Source: Diadema setosum (Eukaryota > Echinodermata > Echinoidea > Diadematoida > Diadematidae). Taken from it: a DNA stretch of 64,000 bases. A model generated the notes under the pieces. It had not been told where the DNA came from, ran no database searches, and saw only the letters and a program-made list of their open reading frames with translations. Below are positions 1-10,716 of the stretch, in pieces. The stretch lies in assembly GCF_964275005.1 (NCBI RefSeq), contig NC_092701.1, positions 9,729,453-9,793,452 of the forward strand, in the 5' to 3' direction. The position numbers were made by a program, and so were the translations under genes. Positions within the stretch are counted from its first letter, which is position 1, and every line of letters begins with the position of its first letter.

Positions 1-734
1 TCCCTCCCCGTTCATAACCCACCCACCCATACCCAAATACAACACTACCTGAAACGGACTCTCATAGAATGCTCAAGTAATATACACTGACAAACAAAAC
101 CCAAGTTTCAATCTTCTCATTGGCACGTGCCTAATAAAACTCTACCAGTCTTGGCATGATGGAACTGGAAGACAAGTGGAAGCTATACGTCGATGGGCAT
201 TTACTCACTACAAAATGCTATTTGAATGAAATAAATGACATACGGCAATGAATTTAGATAGTGAGACTGTCCTCGGAGACCCAACTAATCTAATCATAAA
301 CACGGGATTTTAAAAAAAGTGTCTTATCGGCGTTATTGGCTTAAAATGACTATGAATGTTTGATACCCATTACTTCCGGTCAGTGATAAACAAAAGGATT
401 ACAGAAATTGTGTATTTTAAAAGTGCTAGTTTATGTGACTATGAAATTGAAATCAAATCATCAATTTGTCCGCACAGCATCAAGTATACCCATAGCAAAC
501 ATTTTGCTCGCTTTGTAACATTTTCTTTCTGATCCTTCGTACATTACGCCACCAACAAAAGCCCCACTCAGCAGATCATGTCAAGTATGTTACATTTTGG
601 AGTTGTCCAAAATGACACTCAATACAATTATTGTTCTCAGTCTAAATTAGTATTTAGTAATTAGTGATTAGTAATTAGTAATTATTAATTAGTAAAAAAC
701 GAATTTCGACCTTCCTCATCTATATCTACACGAA
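1..734. other. Unassigned AT-rich sequence
   Basis: No gene, splice-like structure or recognisable element is visible. A short cluster of imperfect TTAGTAATTAG words lies at about 645-695. Confidence 0.5.
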
Positions 735-1762
735 ACTCAGCAAAGAAGGAAAGTTAACACTTTTTTGAGTTTTGATTAAAATCACTGTATTACATACCAT
801 ATCGAGGCTAATCTAATTGGCCATTAAACTAGTGGGTCGATATAAAAGGAAACTTTACGCATGAGTGAACACATTCGATTTTGTCCTCCAAAGCACAAAA
901 TAAAAATTGAAAAAAATGTAACATGTCTCTCATTTGTGGAAATGCCTTTTAAGATAGCAATGACAACAAATGATCACTTTGACACAATGAGAGACATGAA
1001 TTAAATAGCAAAAATAAGTTTTCGATCTCTTTATATCTTTATAACCTCAGTCAAAGCGGAGTTGGACACTGAAGGGGGAAGATAAGAATTTTCTCTCAAC
1101 TCGAACGTCAAATGACACAGGGAGCAGGGGCACAATAAAGATGATTGAATAAACAGAATATCTTTATTTCATTATTTCAATTTAGTAATTTAAGAATTCA
1201 TAAGACATATTCAAGAGTCAACTTTCATACACAATAATTATTGTTTGATGTGAGAAATCAATTCCACTTCCTACCGTTTTGGTTTATATTGCTTCTTCTC
1301 TCATTTCTTTTGAATCTGCATTTGACAGAAGATTCTTCATTTTCATCCATTGTTGGCCTTTACTGCGCTTTTTGATTTCAAAGATATTACAGAGGTCAAA
1401 ACTTTATTTTTGCAACTTAATTCATGTTTTTCATTGTGTTTAAATTTGTTTTCCCCTTATTGTTATATGGAAAAGCAATTTCGAAGAGCACGCATGACTT
1501 ACAACTTGCTAATTTTTACACTTTTTACCTTTGTGCCTTTGAAGACAAAAGTGAAATTTCACTCATGCATAAAATTTACCTTTTTATTGACCTACCAGGT
1601 TGAGAGCCAATTTAATTACCTGTTATACTGTATAGGGCCTTATACCTTATAAGGCACACAAGTCATACAGCCCACTATACATTAACTTTTAGACAAATAT
1701 TCTATAACAAATATAAATTTGAAAAAAGTGTTTACTTTCTTCTTCTTTTTTTTTGGCCGAGT
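735..1762. mobile_element. Long-inverted-repeat element, family E, copy 1
   Basis: The outer ends are inverted copies of each other: the left end runs from CTCAGCAAAGAAGG into an AAGT(T)AACACTTTTT stretch, and the right end mirrors it into CTTTTTTTTGGCCGAG. The similarity extends about 170 bp inward, including a paired stretch around GGGTCGATATAAAAGGAAAC on the left and TTTTTATTGACCTACCAG on the right. A second copy lies at 7244-8233. No coding capacity is seen, so it is probably a non-autonomous DNA element. The superfamily is unknown. Confidence 0.65.
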
Positions 1763-1797
1763 GTGTGTATATAAATACAATATATATAGGCCTACTA

Positions 1798-2575
1798 GGT
1801 GTTACAAAAAAACATTTCCCGCTTTTGATGCTTAATAGCTCGAAAACTGTATATCAGATAAAATTGTCATTGATATGAGTAATAGCTGAAGAGTGTACAG
1901 TTTAGTTGGAGGTGATTTGAATATGAAAACCAATACCAGTTCATGAAATCCATGATCAATTTCAAAGTTGGGTTCCAGATTCTGGTCAAATTTGAACCCT
2001 CTGGACAAAACCTGAACTTTACAGGAACTAATGATGTGTATGTGAGTATGTACTTACAATGACCCTGAACAATGGACCTGGATACCACCTGATCGGAGCT
2101 GAGCTCCAAGGCACATGAATGCTTATTAATTGTTCATGATGGATTGCCCTGGGCACTGTTAGTCTGAATTCCTAGCAAAGGGTGAAATGCATGCACATGA
2201 AAAAAGTAAGCACATGTTTCCATGTGCTCGCATAAACCACATTTCAGAACGAATAAAGACTAGCTATGATACCATATGGAATTCCTCATGAATAAATAGT
2301 GGAGCATTCAAATCCTCGTCACTGTCCAGGACCATTGTTTGGGTGTCAACTACACACTTCCATACACACCAACTGACTTCTGTGCAAAGTTAAAGTTTTC
2401 TACAGAGGGTTGAAAATAGAGCAAAATCTGAAACCTAACTGAAAATTTATGTTTAATTTCATGAAACTGAATTATGCTGTCATGTCAAAATTGCCTCCAA
2501 CAAAATTGTACACTATCTGATGTATAGTTTTTGAACTATTCAAGATCAAAAGTGGGAAATGTTTTTTGTAACACC
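1798..2575. mobile_element. Inverted-repeat element with GGTGTTAC ends
   Basis: The left end GGTGTTACAAAAAA is mirrored at the right end (TTTTTTGTAACACC). The arms stay similar for over 100 bp, including ACATTTCCC-CTTTTGAT and a TATCAGAT word on each side. The interior holds no gene. It abuts the next inverted-repeat element within about 10 bp. Confidence 0.65.
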
Positions 2576-2584
2576 CAATATATA

Positions 2585-2834
2585 TGAAGAGTTTGTTCGC
2601 AAAAACCGATAAGTCCATTTTTGAAGATTTTGATGAACGGTCTCTGTCATAAAGTACAAAACAGTAACTTTTAAATGATATATTGGTCACTAGATATTAA
2701 GGTATATTTTTTGATGTTGTGGTCAAAAGAAGCAAAAATTTCCTTATTATTCTCTTTATTTTTCTTGACCTTAAATCGCATATATCTCTATTTGGCAAAT
2801 ACGGACTTATCGGTTTTTGCGAACAAACTCTTCA
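2585..2834. mobile_element. MITE family G, copy 1 (TGAAGAGTTTG ends)
   Basis: A 250-bp element whose first about 32 bp (starting TGAAGAGTTTGTTCGC) are perfectly inverted at its right end. The interior also pairs loosely. A second copy at 30731-30984 sits in one of two duplicated segments and is absent from the other, which shows that this is a mobile unit. Confidence 0.8.
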
Positions 2835-3300
2835 TATGCATATGTATGTATACATTTATATGTATTATGCATATAATATAACATTAATACATGTTTATAT
2901 ATATATCACGGGCGTCGATCTTTTCGCACTTTCGCAATTCAAATTGAACGGTCGGATGCACACTTTTTTGTGGACTATTCGGAAAATTGTCAATACCAAA
3001 AGACTCTGTAGACAGCTCGGACCTATCAAGGGAATTTCGAAGGCGATGGGGTATCCCCCTTCCATATGAGGAAGCTTTAGCATTTTTAGAATTGAAATTC
3101 AAAGATCTGGAGCGCAATCTTAGGGAAGATCCAGACATTTTGTGTAAAAGAAGTGTAGTTAGTTTGTCATTTATGTACGGAACTTGGGAATTTGCAGGTG
3201 CAGACCGTCGATGAAATATTGGAAAATTGTCAATATACACTATATACACTGCGCCTTGAGCACGTTAACTATGTGGAACTGGCGCATTATAAGTACCCTG

Positions 3301-3302
<2 letters not shown>

Positions 3303-3336
<34 letters not shown>
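3303..3336. repeat. (TTA)n microsatellite
   Basis: About eleven consecutive TTA/ATT trinucleotides, at the edge of the duplicated upstream block. Confidence 0.9.
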
Positions 3337-3476
3337 GGGTGCCAAGTATATTTAAGGGGACCTAAGGGGGGGGGGTTAGGGGCTTGCTAAAGGGGGACTA
3401 TAAGGAAGGAGGGAGAGGAAAGAAAAAAGGTAACGGCAATAACGTTAGTCTCACATTTCAGTTTGAGAGGTCTGAT

Positions 3477-3925
3477 AATAAGCTAGTTCGGAGTTAGCTC
3501 ATGGGCGCATTGGTACGAATAACCTTTCTCTTTTCTCGGTCGGTTAGGGGCACTTCACTCGTTTTCAGAGCGACATAATGCATCAGCTTTACGTAACAAT
3601 TTATGGAATTCACAATCCTGTTCAAACAAACAATAGAGTTGCGTAGACCATATGAGCAGAACGATCCATCAATTTACACTTGGGAAAGGATCCATTTCAT
3701 TATTTTGCATTGAATGTATTGACAATTTCTTTCTATTGATATTGCCAAATACCACTTTTGCTGTCAGGTGGATGTGCTGGCAAGCAGCATTTATAAGCAT
3801 TTATCTCATGAATAATCATTACATTACAGATGCTTATCCCAGTGAATTTAAAAACCATTATGCCTGTTGGTCCGAATGACCTTGTTTCTGCTCATGCGCA
3901 AAGTAGAACTACGAACTGGCTTATT
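3477..3925. mobile_element. MITE family Y, copy 1 (AATAAGC ends)
   Basis: The 19-bp ends AATAAGCTAGTTCGGAGTT and its inverse differ at two positions. The 449-bp body is present in reverse orientation at 22697-23144 inside lectin 2. The duplicate upstream block B lacks it: GAGGT(C/T)TG joins directly to the GCAAAA(A)CTGATT sequence, so B approximates the empty site. Confidence 0.75.
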
Positions 3926-4500
3926 GTGCAAAAACTGATTCCAACAGAAGGCGCCCTCATTCGTTGTGCTTTCAAGGAATTACGCAAGTAGCCGTTCCTC
4001 TTTCTGATTTCCACAGTGTGTCTGTTTAGGTTAAGGTCAAATACAAGTTGGGTTTCTTGCACTTTAATCATTGAATGAACCTGAAATTTGACGAAACTAT
4101 CCATCCTAAGACAGGCTTGGTTAATAACCATGATAACGAAAATGTACTCGCAGTTCTGTACTGGTACTAGGTTGATAAACAACCACTCGAGCTAGAAAAC
4201 GAGAATATCTCGGGGTCACATCAAACCCTGATGAGGACAAGAGAGTTGCGAATTCTGAATTCAGGTTTATCTACCTTCTACCTTCTACCGCTTGTCAACG
4301 GAACCGGTATCCTTGACCCCTGTATAGTCTTCCCTGAGTTGTTAACCGTATTTTGGTTATTCTGAGTATAAACAATAACCATGTTTTTATAGTATTATTG
4401 TAATACAAGAGGAAATTGATAGCTTGGTGAAAAATCAACTGGTAAGGGATGAGAATAAAAAATGATTTTGACGAGATGAAGGACACATAGAGACACATCG

Positions 4501-4520
4501 AGACAGAGAGAGAGAGAGAG
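4501..4520 (+). promoter_or_regulatory. GA-repeat upstream of lectin 1 promoter
   Basis: A GA-dinucleotide tract lies about 55 bp before the TATA box. Lectin 2 has a GA tract of similar length at the same relative place (20243-20266). The conserved placement suggests a GAGA-type promoter element; this is inference. Confidence 0.4.
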
Positions 4521-4575
4521 GATGAAGTTGACGGTAGAGGGGTGTGGCATCCGTTGGCTAGTTGGAACAAGTTTG

Positions 4576-4583
4576 TATAAAGG
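4576..4583 (+). promoter_or_regulatory. Lectin 1 TATA box
   Basis: TATAAAGG within GGAACAAGTTTGTATAAAGG, identical in the lectin 2 promoter at 20331. Transcription would start about 25-30 bp downstream, near 4600, in the shared ACTACC(C/A)CAGTG sequence. Confidence 0.65.
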
Positions 4584-4599
4584 AGATGAAAACTACCCC

Positions 4600-4681
4600 A
4601 GTGTTCATTCGTCTACCGCTGGTTCTTCTCAAGATTGTCTCTAATCGCATCTGAACCTACGGCTGTCACCACAGAATCTTT
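4600..4681 (+). other. Lectin 1 non-coding first exon (predicted)
   Basis: The interval between the TATA box and a GTGAGT donor at 4682 aligns closely with 20354-20432 of lectin 2 (shared TCTACCGCTGGT and GATTGTCTC). It contains no ATG-led frame matching the lectin, so it is read as 5' UTR. The matching acceptor is the pyrimidine-rich tract ending TGTCACAG at 6207. The exact start is approximate. Confidence 0.55.
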
Positions 4682-4916
4682 GTGAGTATGATTGCCTCAT
4701 GGACATGATTGGAATACGAATTAGTTCACGTTAACTTCCGAGAGTAAATTATCCAGCAGAGATTTTCACACTTGAATTGCTCAGATATCTTTATTGAATC
4801 TGAATACACTAAAAAGAGAAAAAGGGTATCTTTTAGTTCATCGTCATGATCTCAAAATGAATTCATTGGTGGAAATTAACTCTTGGACATTTACAGAAAG
4901 TTGTTAACTTACTTAA

Positions 4917-5472
4917 AGGACAAGTCCACTTTCATATACATGTGGATTGAGTGAATGCAGCAATATTTGTAGAACACATCAGGAAAGTTTGGGGGAAAAT
5001 TGGACAATCTGTTCAAAAGTTATGAATTTTTAAAGTATCTGCACAGTCACTGCTGGATGAGAAGACTACTAGAGTGTATGATGTCACATGCGTACAACAT
5101 TATAAGGAAAATATAAATCGAATTTCACAAATGTTACTTTTTGAAAAAAAGTGCACATTTCTTCGACTGGTCAGTGACATTATGTTAAGGGTAATATTAT
5201 TGCCCTTGCCTTCTGAACGAGGGAAGTCAAGTGTTCTTTTATTATGCGAGAAAAGTGAAAATATCTTGAATTTTCCTTATACTTTCTTTATAAGTGTATA
5301 TGTGACATCACAAGCTGCAGCAGTCTTCTCATCCAGCAGTGACTAAGCAGAAACTTCAAAAAATTATAACTTTTAAACGGATTGTCCAATTTTCCTCAAA
5401 CTCTTGCTGATGTGTTCTCTTAATATTGATGCATTCACTCAATCCACATGTCTGTGAGGGTGAACTTGTCCT
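4917..5472. mobile_element. TTAA-flanked MITE, family U, copy 1
   Basis: The element begins AGGACAAGTCCAC and ends with the inverse GTGAACTTGTCCT. It is flanked on both sides by TTAA (4913-4916 and 5473-5476). Long inner arms carry TGGATTGAGTGAATGCAGCA and its inverse. It is collinear with the copy at 9702-10259. A TTAA target is typical of piggyBac and Kolobok elements. It has no gene; open frames inside it are chance. Confidence 0.85.
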
Positions 5473-5476
5473 TTAA

Positions 5477-6207
5477 TCTAAAGCTGAACACACGACTGAC
5501 TATACGCCACCTTCTGAAAAAAAAAAAATAGTAGTTCCAAACTCATTAATGACAGCGTAGTTATATATGAATTTATTCTGTTTGCTTTTTGATGTTCCTG
5601 ACTAGTAACATTGACATCGTCAACCATCAATTAAGCTTGTAAATTTCTCTACACGTGGAAAGGCACGCTAGTCAGAAATGTGACGTCCTTATTGAAGACA
5701 GGTTTTAGTTCCAAGCTGCTGAGAAGAATTAGTGATATCCAATCTTAACCCTTCCTTCCTGTGTATACCATGAGATATCACTTGATAAAAGACGATTTTC
5801 GATTAGGGAATATCATTATCCATGATTAATGAACTCGTGTCTTCATTCTTATTCTTATTTTCTGCATCAATATCATGTAATTTTCATTGTCATTATTTTT
5901 AAGACGAGCACATTAATGATCATTACAATTATCGATAGGAAATATGAAGAATGTATAGGAAAGGAGATAAAGACAAAAAGTCCCCCCTTCCATTTTTAAC
6001 TAATTGCTTTTGTTATGCCGCTTGATGCGTCTTTTCGTTGAAAGATGGGGATTTGATTTTATCGTTCGTCTTTTCTATTTCTTCAGTAAGAATAACTTTG
6101 CCAAGAACATGTAAGATACATACATGGGCAATATCATATTGTCATGTATTCAATCATAATTTTATATATGTTTTCAATTTCCCTCTTTTGTTTCATTGAT
6201 GTCACAG
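5477..6207 (+). other. Lectin 1 first intron, remaining part
   Basis: AT-rich intron sequence with no further element recognised. It ends in a pyrimidine-rich tract and TGATGTCACAG acceptor at 6207, matched by ATCGCACAG in lectin 2. Confidence 0.55.
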
Positions 6208-6236
6208 AAAAAAAAATAGCCTTGAATCCTGAAACC

Positions 6237-6491
6237 ATGAAGCTGACCGTTGCTTTTCTCGTGGTCCTGGCGTCCTACATGGCCGTTGGTGGCCAGGCGT
6301 GTGGGTGCTGTCCGGAGTACTGGACTGGGTTCCATGGCTCCTGCTATCGACTCTTCTTAGCGAGGAAAAACTGGCAGGAAGCGGAGAACCACTGTGTGGA
6401 ACTCGGTGGTCATTTGACGTCGGTGCTGAGCGAGGCGGAAAATACTTTCCTCTACAATTACTGGCGAAACACGGTTTCAACTCCCGCATGG
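6237..6491 (+). CDS. Lectin 1, coding exon 1: signal peptide and N-terminal half of CTLD
   Basis: Encodes residues 1-85 of a predicted 162-residue secreted C-type lectin. Residues 1 to about 21 form a hydrophobic signal peptide (KLTVAFLVVLASYMAVGG). The CTLD opens with CGCCPEYWTGF, with C25-C36 forming the N-terminal disulfide of long-form domains and C53 the first cysteine of the main disulfide. The GGHLTSVLSEAENTF stretch is the usual helix-2 region. The ATG in AAACCATGAAGCTGACC was chosen because the same context is conserved in lectin 2 and precedes the signal peptide; an upstream in-frame ATG lies in the intron. The exon ends in phase 0 at TGG followed by GTAAGC. Extra cysteines C22 and C24 could link chains, as in echinoid lectins (inference). 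It belongs to the echinoidin-like group, which binds sugars in coelomic fluid. Confidence 0.85.
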
Positions 6492-7243
6492 GTAAGCCAA
6501 GTTTTACTTTAATAATATCATACTATAATTGGCCGGGAAAACCTCAGAGTATAAAGTTTTCCGTTTTTTGTGTGTGAATGTATAGTCTCACTACAGGTAA
6601 AACTGTGTAGGATATGCAGGATGTCATTGGAATAGATAATTTTATATGAATTATTATAAAATGGGCTTTAGAATCTTTTCAATCTGATTGGTCAATTATG
6701 ATGCATTGATTTTTACTGATCCACGCCAAGCCATGCGTAAGGGTAAAATCCGAATGCATGTCTGAAGTCTTGTAAAGTGTTGTAGGTGTACCGGACGCAT
6801 GATGGGAAAAATGGTTTTATATCATGAATTTACGGCCCCATCTTATGACACAATAATGATGCACAGGCTTATTTCGTGGATCAGTGAGAATTGGATGCTC
6901 TCGTTTAACTTTGTTATAAACTCGCGCATCCAACATTATTCTTACCGATCCACTCTGTCCTGCCGCTGTATCATGTATACTGACGCGGATTTCATCACAA
7001 GTCATTCCTATACATATGGGTCTTTATGCTTTGTGATTTGCTTCGTTACTAATTCATTCCCGTCTCATGAAATGTGCAATACCAATATATCAAAGACGCC
7101 GTGTTCCAGTACATTACTGCATGTATTTAATAATCACATTCTAGGTTTTATCAGGCGGGACAGGGGAACATACAGTGTTCCATCCATTCAAGCCAAAAAG
7201 TTTGAAATGCTGATGGGATGAAAGCGGTTAAAGTTTATTATTC
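6492..7243 (+). other. Lectin 1 second intron, proximal part
   Basis: No element boundary was found. A short AATTGGCCGGGAAAACCT at about 6529 resembles the ends of the family W element at 56645, perhaps a relic. Confidence 0.4.
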
Positions 7244-8233
7244 AATCAGCAAAAAGAGAAAGTAACCACTTTTTCAAGTTTATATTTCTCATAGATATTT
7301 GGCTAAAAGCTTGTGCATCATGTACCATATGAAAGGTAATTTAATTGACTATCAACCTGGTAGGTCAATAAAAAAGGGAACCTTTGCGCATAGGTGAACA
7401 CCATTGTATTTTTCTTCAAAGGCACAAAAGTAAAGGTTGCAAAAATGAACAAGTTGTCATACATGCGTACGTGCTCTTCCATGTTACTATAAGAACAAAA
7501 GACAAATTTAACACAATAAAAAAGATGAATTAAGTTGCCCAAAAAATATCTATGATCTCTATAATATTCCTTGAAGCCCAAAAGATCAATAAAGGTAAAA
7601 AATTATGGAGGAAAAAGGAAGAGTCTTCTGTCAAATACAAATTCAAATGAAGTGTGAGAAGAAGCAATAATAACAGAAAAAGCAGAAATTTGAAGTGATT
7701 TCTCAAATTAAGAAAACTGTAATTTTTGATTGGTGAATTTGTCTCATGAATGCTGAAATTACTAAATTAAAGAATGAAATAAAGATATTCTGTTCATTTA
7801 ACTTTCTTCGTGTCCTTACCCTCTTTTTCATTTGATGTTTCAGTTGACAAAATTTCTAATTTTTCCCTTTTTCAGTTTCTCACTTTGATTTTGGTAGAGA
7901 TTATGAAGAGATAAAGAGAACGAAAAATTATTTTTGTCATTTCATTCATGTCTCCTTTTGGGTTAAACTGTTTCTTTTGGTATCATTGTCATCTTGAAGG
8001 GCATTTGCAAATGAAAGACGGCATGTCACTTTTTGCAATTTTTACTTTTGTGCCTTTGAGGACAAAAAAGAATGTATTCACTTATGCGTAAAGTTTCATT
8101 TATATTGACCTAATAGGTTGATAGCCAATTAAATCACCTTTCTTATGGTGTATGATACATTGATTTTCATCCAATTCTTCCATGAAAAATATGAACTCGA
8201 AAAAGTGTTTATTTTCCTTTTTTTTTGCTGAGT
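7244..8233. mobile_element. Long-inverted-repeat element, family E, copy 2
   Basis: It starts ATCAGCAAAAAGAGAAAG and ends with the inverse CTTTTTTTTTGCTGAGT. The arms pair over roughly 180 bp, including TGGTAGGTCAATA against TATTGACCTAATAGG. Much of the inner sequence matches 735-1762, including a segment around AAAGATATTCTGTTCATT that matches 1140-1400 in reverse. It lies within the lectin 1 intron and is non-coding. Confidence 0.65.
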
Positions 8234-8609
8234 GTAGAAAGCAGTTAAAATCCTGATGATAGAACTGTGTGTAAATACCCCGACAGTACACTAGTTTGAG
8301 GTCGAGTGGTCGAAGTACAGTCTTAGAACAAATACTGATTACCGTCAATTCGTCACAGAAATCTCCCCTGAGAGTGAAATTAGTGAGCTTTATACTGTCG
8401 ATTGTAATTTGTTTCATACAGACGTTTCATTTATCAGTGGTTTTAAGTACATTTTTATATGATGGGATGTTTTGTGATATAACTGACCCGCACATAATTA
8501 TGCATCAAAATAACACTGTGATAACTCAAACATTTTTTTCGAAGTCATTGCTCTCACAGGTAAACAGTACCTTTAGGAATTTCTTTCGATTCCTTGGAGT
8601 TTGAAAAGC
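8234..8609 (+). other. Intron sequence, unassigned
   Basis: Nothing recognisable between the family E copy and the next element. Confidence 0.5.
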
Positions 8610-8612
8610 TAA

Positions 8613-9698
8613 AGGCCGTGTCACACCTTTCCCGGCAAGCCTTGCGTGCGACTTGCAAAGAACAATTTTTACTACCCGGAGGTCCCCGGAATGAGCCGCA
8701 CATGACAGTACCTAGCACGTATCTCATCCGTAGTCACCCGGAGGTGTGCACGCAAATCTCTTTACCCGCAACCATGTTTAGGCCCTGTCACACCTTTCCG
8801 TGCAAGCTACGCAGGCTTGTTGCGTGTAGGTATTTTCCAGCATACCGACAATTTCTGAGGGCGAACAAGGATTTGGGCGAGTCAGTGCATGTGTGTTACT
8901 TGCTGGACGCGTCCTACTTAAATTCTACTTGCGGGTATACTGTGTGACCTTTGTACCAGTCGCGTGGGGGCTGACAACTCAGCGAATGAATTCCTCTGAA
9001 GGAATGGCAAAGTCCCACGGAATGTCATTGTCTTGGCTGCATACGGGGACTGCGAAGTACCTTCGTCGGAGCTGCCTGCGAAGTGCTGCCGCTAAGGGCC
9101 TCCTACTGGCGTTCTGCGTGGACCTCTGCGGGCATCCCCGCGGCTCACCCGGAAAAAAAGTTTTGGTCATGCTCAAAACTTGGTTGCGGTTAAATCGGAC
9201 ATGCGTGAGCACCTCCGGGCAACTACAGGCGAGATACGCTCTAGGTACTGTCAGGTGCGGACCAACTGCGGAGAGCTCCGGGTAGCAAATTTTGTTTCCC
9301 CGCAAGTCAAGCCGCAAAACTGCTCCAGATACAGTATGACAAGGCCTTGAGCATGCTCAAAACTTGTTCCGAGTTAGTCGTGGGGGTTCGTTCGCAGAGG
9401 TACACGCAGAACACCAGTAGGAGACCCTACGGCAGCACCTCGCAGGTACCTCCAGCGCAGGTACTTCTCAGTACCCATAAGTCGCTCGTAACAGAAAACG
9501 GATCGGTTTCAAAGCTGTCACGCAGGTCACACGGAATGCACCCAAGTAGAAGCTAAGTAGCACGCGTCTAGTAGGTAAGAAACAAGCGCGAAAATTGCAA
9601 ACATTCTTGTTCGCCCCCGAGAAATGTTCTACGTGCTGGAAACTATACCTCCTCGCTACAAGCCCGCGTAGCTTGCCCGGAAAGGTGTGACACGGCCT
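8613..9698. mobile_element. TAA-flanked inverted-repeat element, family T
   Basis: The ends AGGCCGTGTCACACCTTT and the inverse are flanked by TAA on both sides (8610-8612, 9699-9701), and the inverted match runs about 28 bp with one mismatch. A second internal end-like sequence (CCCTGTCACACCTTTCCG at about 8783) begins arms that pair with 9595-9700, so the left side seems to carry a duplicated terminus. A 3-bp TWA target is typical of PIF/Harbinger elements. It is GC-richer than its surroundings and non-coding. Confidence 0.8.
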
Positions 9699-9701
9699 TA
9701 A

Positions 9702-10259
9702 AGGGAAGGTAAACCCAAAGAACAATGTGGATTGAGTGAAAGCAGCAACATTAGTAGAACACATCAGTGAAAGTTTGAGGAAAATTGGACAATCGATGCA
9801 AAAGTTATGAATTTTTAAAGTTTTGGTGTTGGAACCGCTGGATGAGGAGACTACTAGAGGATATGACGTATGAGTGGACAACAATACAAAGAAAATATAA
9901 AGGAAATTCAACAAAAATTCACTTTTCTAGAATTATGAAAAAACAATGGACCAACCGCTTTCAGAAAGCAGGGGGAATAATTGCTACCCTTAACATATAT
10001 CAATATCAAGTTGATGGAATTTGTAATTTTCATGAAAAATGGATTTTTGCAGAATTTTCTTTATATTTTCTTGGTATTGTTGTCCACTCATACGTCATAA
10101 CCACTAGTAGTCTCCTCATCCAGCCGTTCCAACATCAAAACTTTAAAAATTCATAACTTTTGCATCGATTGTCCGATTTTCTTCAGACTTTCACTGATGT
10201 GTTCTACTAATGTTGCTGCTTTCACTCAATCCACAGTGTTCTTGGGGTTTATCTTCCCT
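9702..10259. mobile_element. TTAA-flanked MITE, family U, copy 2
   Basis: The element runs from AGGGAAGGTAAACCC to the inverse GGTTTATCTTCCCT, between two TTAA copies (9698-9701, 10260-10263). The arms of about 140 bp carry GTGGATTGAGTGAAAGCAGC and its inverse. It is inserted exactly at the right end of family T, whose own TAA duplication supplied part of the TTAA target, so U is younger than T. Confidence 0.85.
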
Positions 10260-10290
10260 TTAACACTAGTACAGTTAAGAATTCTAGCAT

Positions 10291-10445
10291 AAGCCCGCCG
10301 TACACTATAAGACTCACGACTATACTACTGACAGACTTTGGATCTGAAATAAACAAGCGTGTTTATTCTGAAGCTACTGTGATTTACTTCTGATCCAAAG
10401 TCTGTCAGTCGTATAGTGGTGAGTCGTATAATGTGCGGCGGGCTT
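10291..10445. repeat. 155-bp fold-back repeat
   Basis: The two arms, starting AAGCCCGCCGTACACTATA and its inverse, each run about 50 bp with few mismatches (paired words TGACAGACTTTGGATC and GATCCAAAGTCTGTCA). A short loop of about 50 bp joins them. Probably a small MITE; the target-site duplication is unclear. Confidence 0.7.
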
Positions 10446-10716
10446 TAGAGTCACTCTGCGATTGAGTAGAACGCTAGAACAGGAAAGCAGCCATCCTGGC
10501 AAGTTTAGGCAAGAATTCTGATTTTTTTTTTTTCATGAGTAATGGGTAAAACAAACGCAGATGAAGTACAACGGATCACTTGGATTTTTCTTCATATTTG
10601 TGTCTTTGTTCTGTTTTATTGTTTTACAGTATAAAATTGAAATAAAATCAAAACCTGGAAAAGTACCCGGAAGAAGAGTAAAGTGATACAGAATAATAGG
10701 ATCCTAAATAATCAAT

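Larger units (their letters stand above)
3045..4690 (+). repeat. Lectin upstream block, duplicate A
   Basis: This stretch aligns collinearly with 19367-20445 upstream of lectin 2. Shared landmarks are the CATTTTTAGAATTGAA word, GCCAAGTATATTTAAG/GTACCAAGTATATTTAAG, AATAACGT, CTGTTTAGGTTAA, a GA-repeat, the TATA box and the first exon. The A copy is longer because it carries an inserted 449-bp MITE (3477-3925). It shows that the two lectin genes arose by duplication of a unit that included the promoter. Confidence 0.8.

Noticed and set aside
5074-5346. 90-codon open frame as a small gene
   Set aside because: It lies wholly inside a TTAA-flanked palindromic MITE and is not conserved in the second copy.
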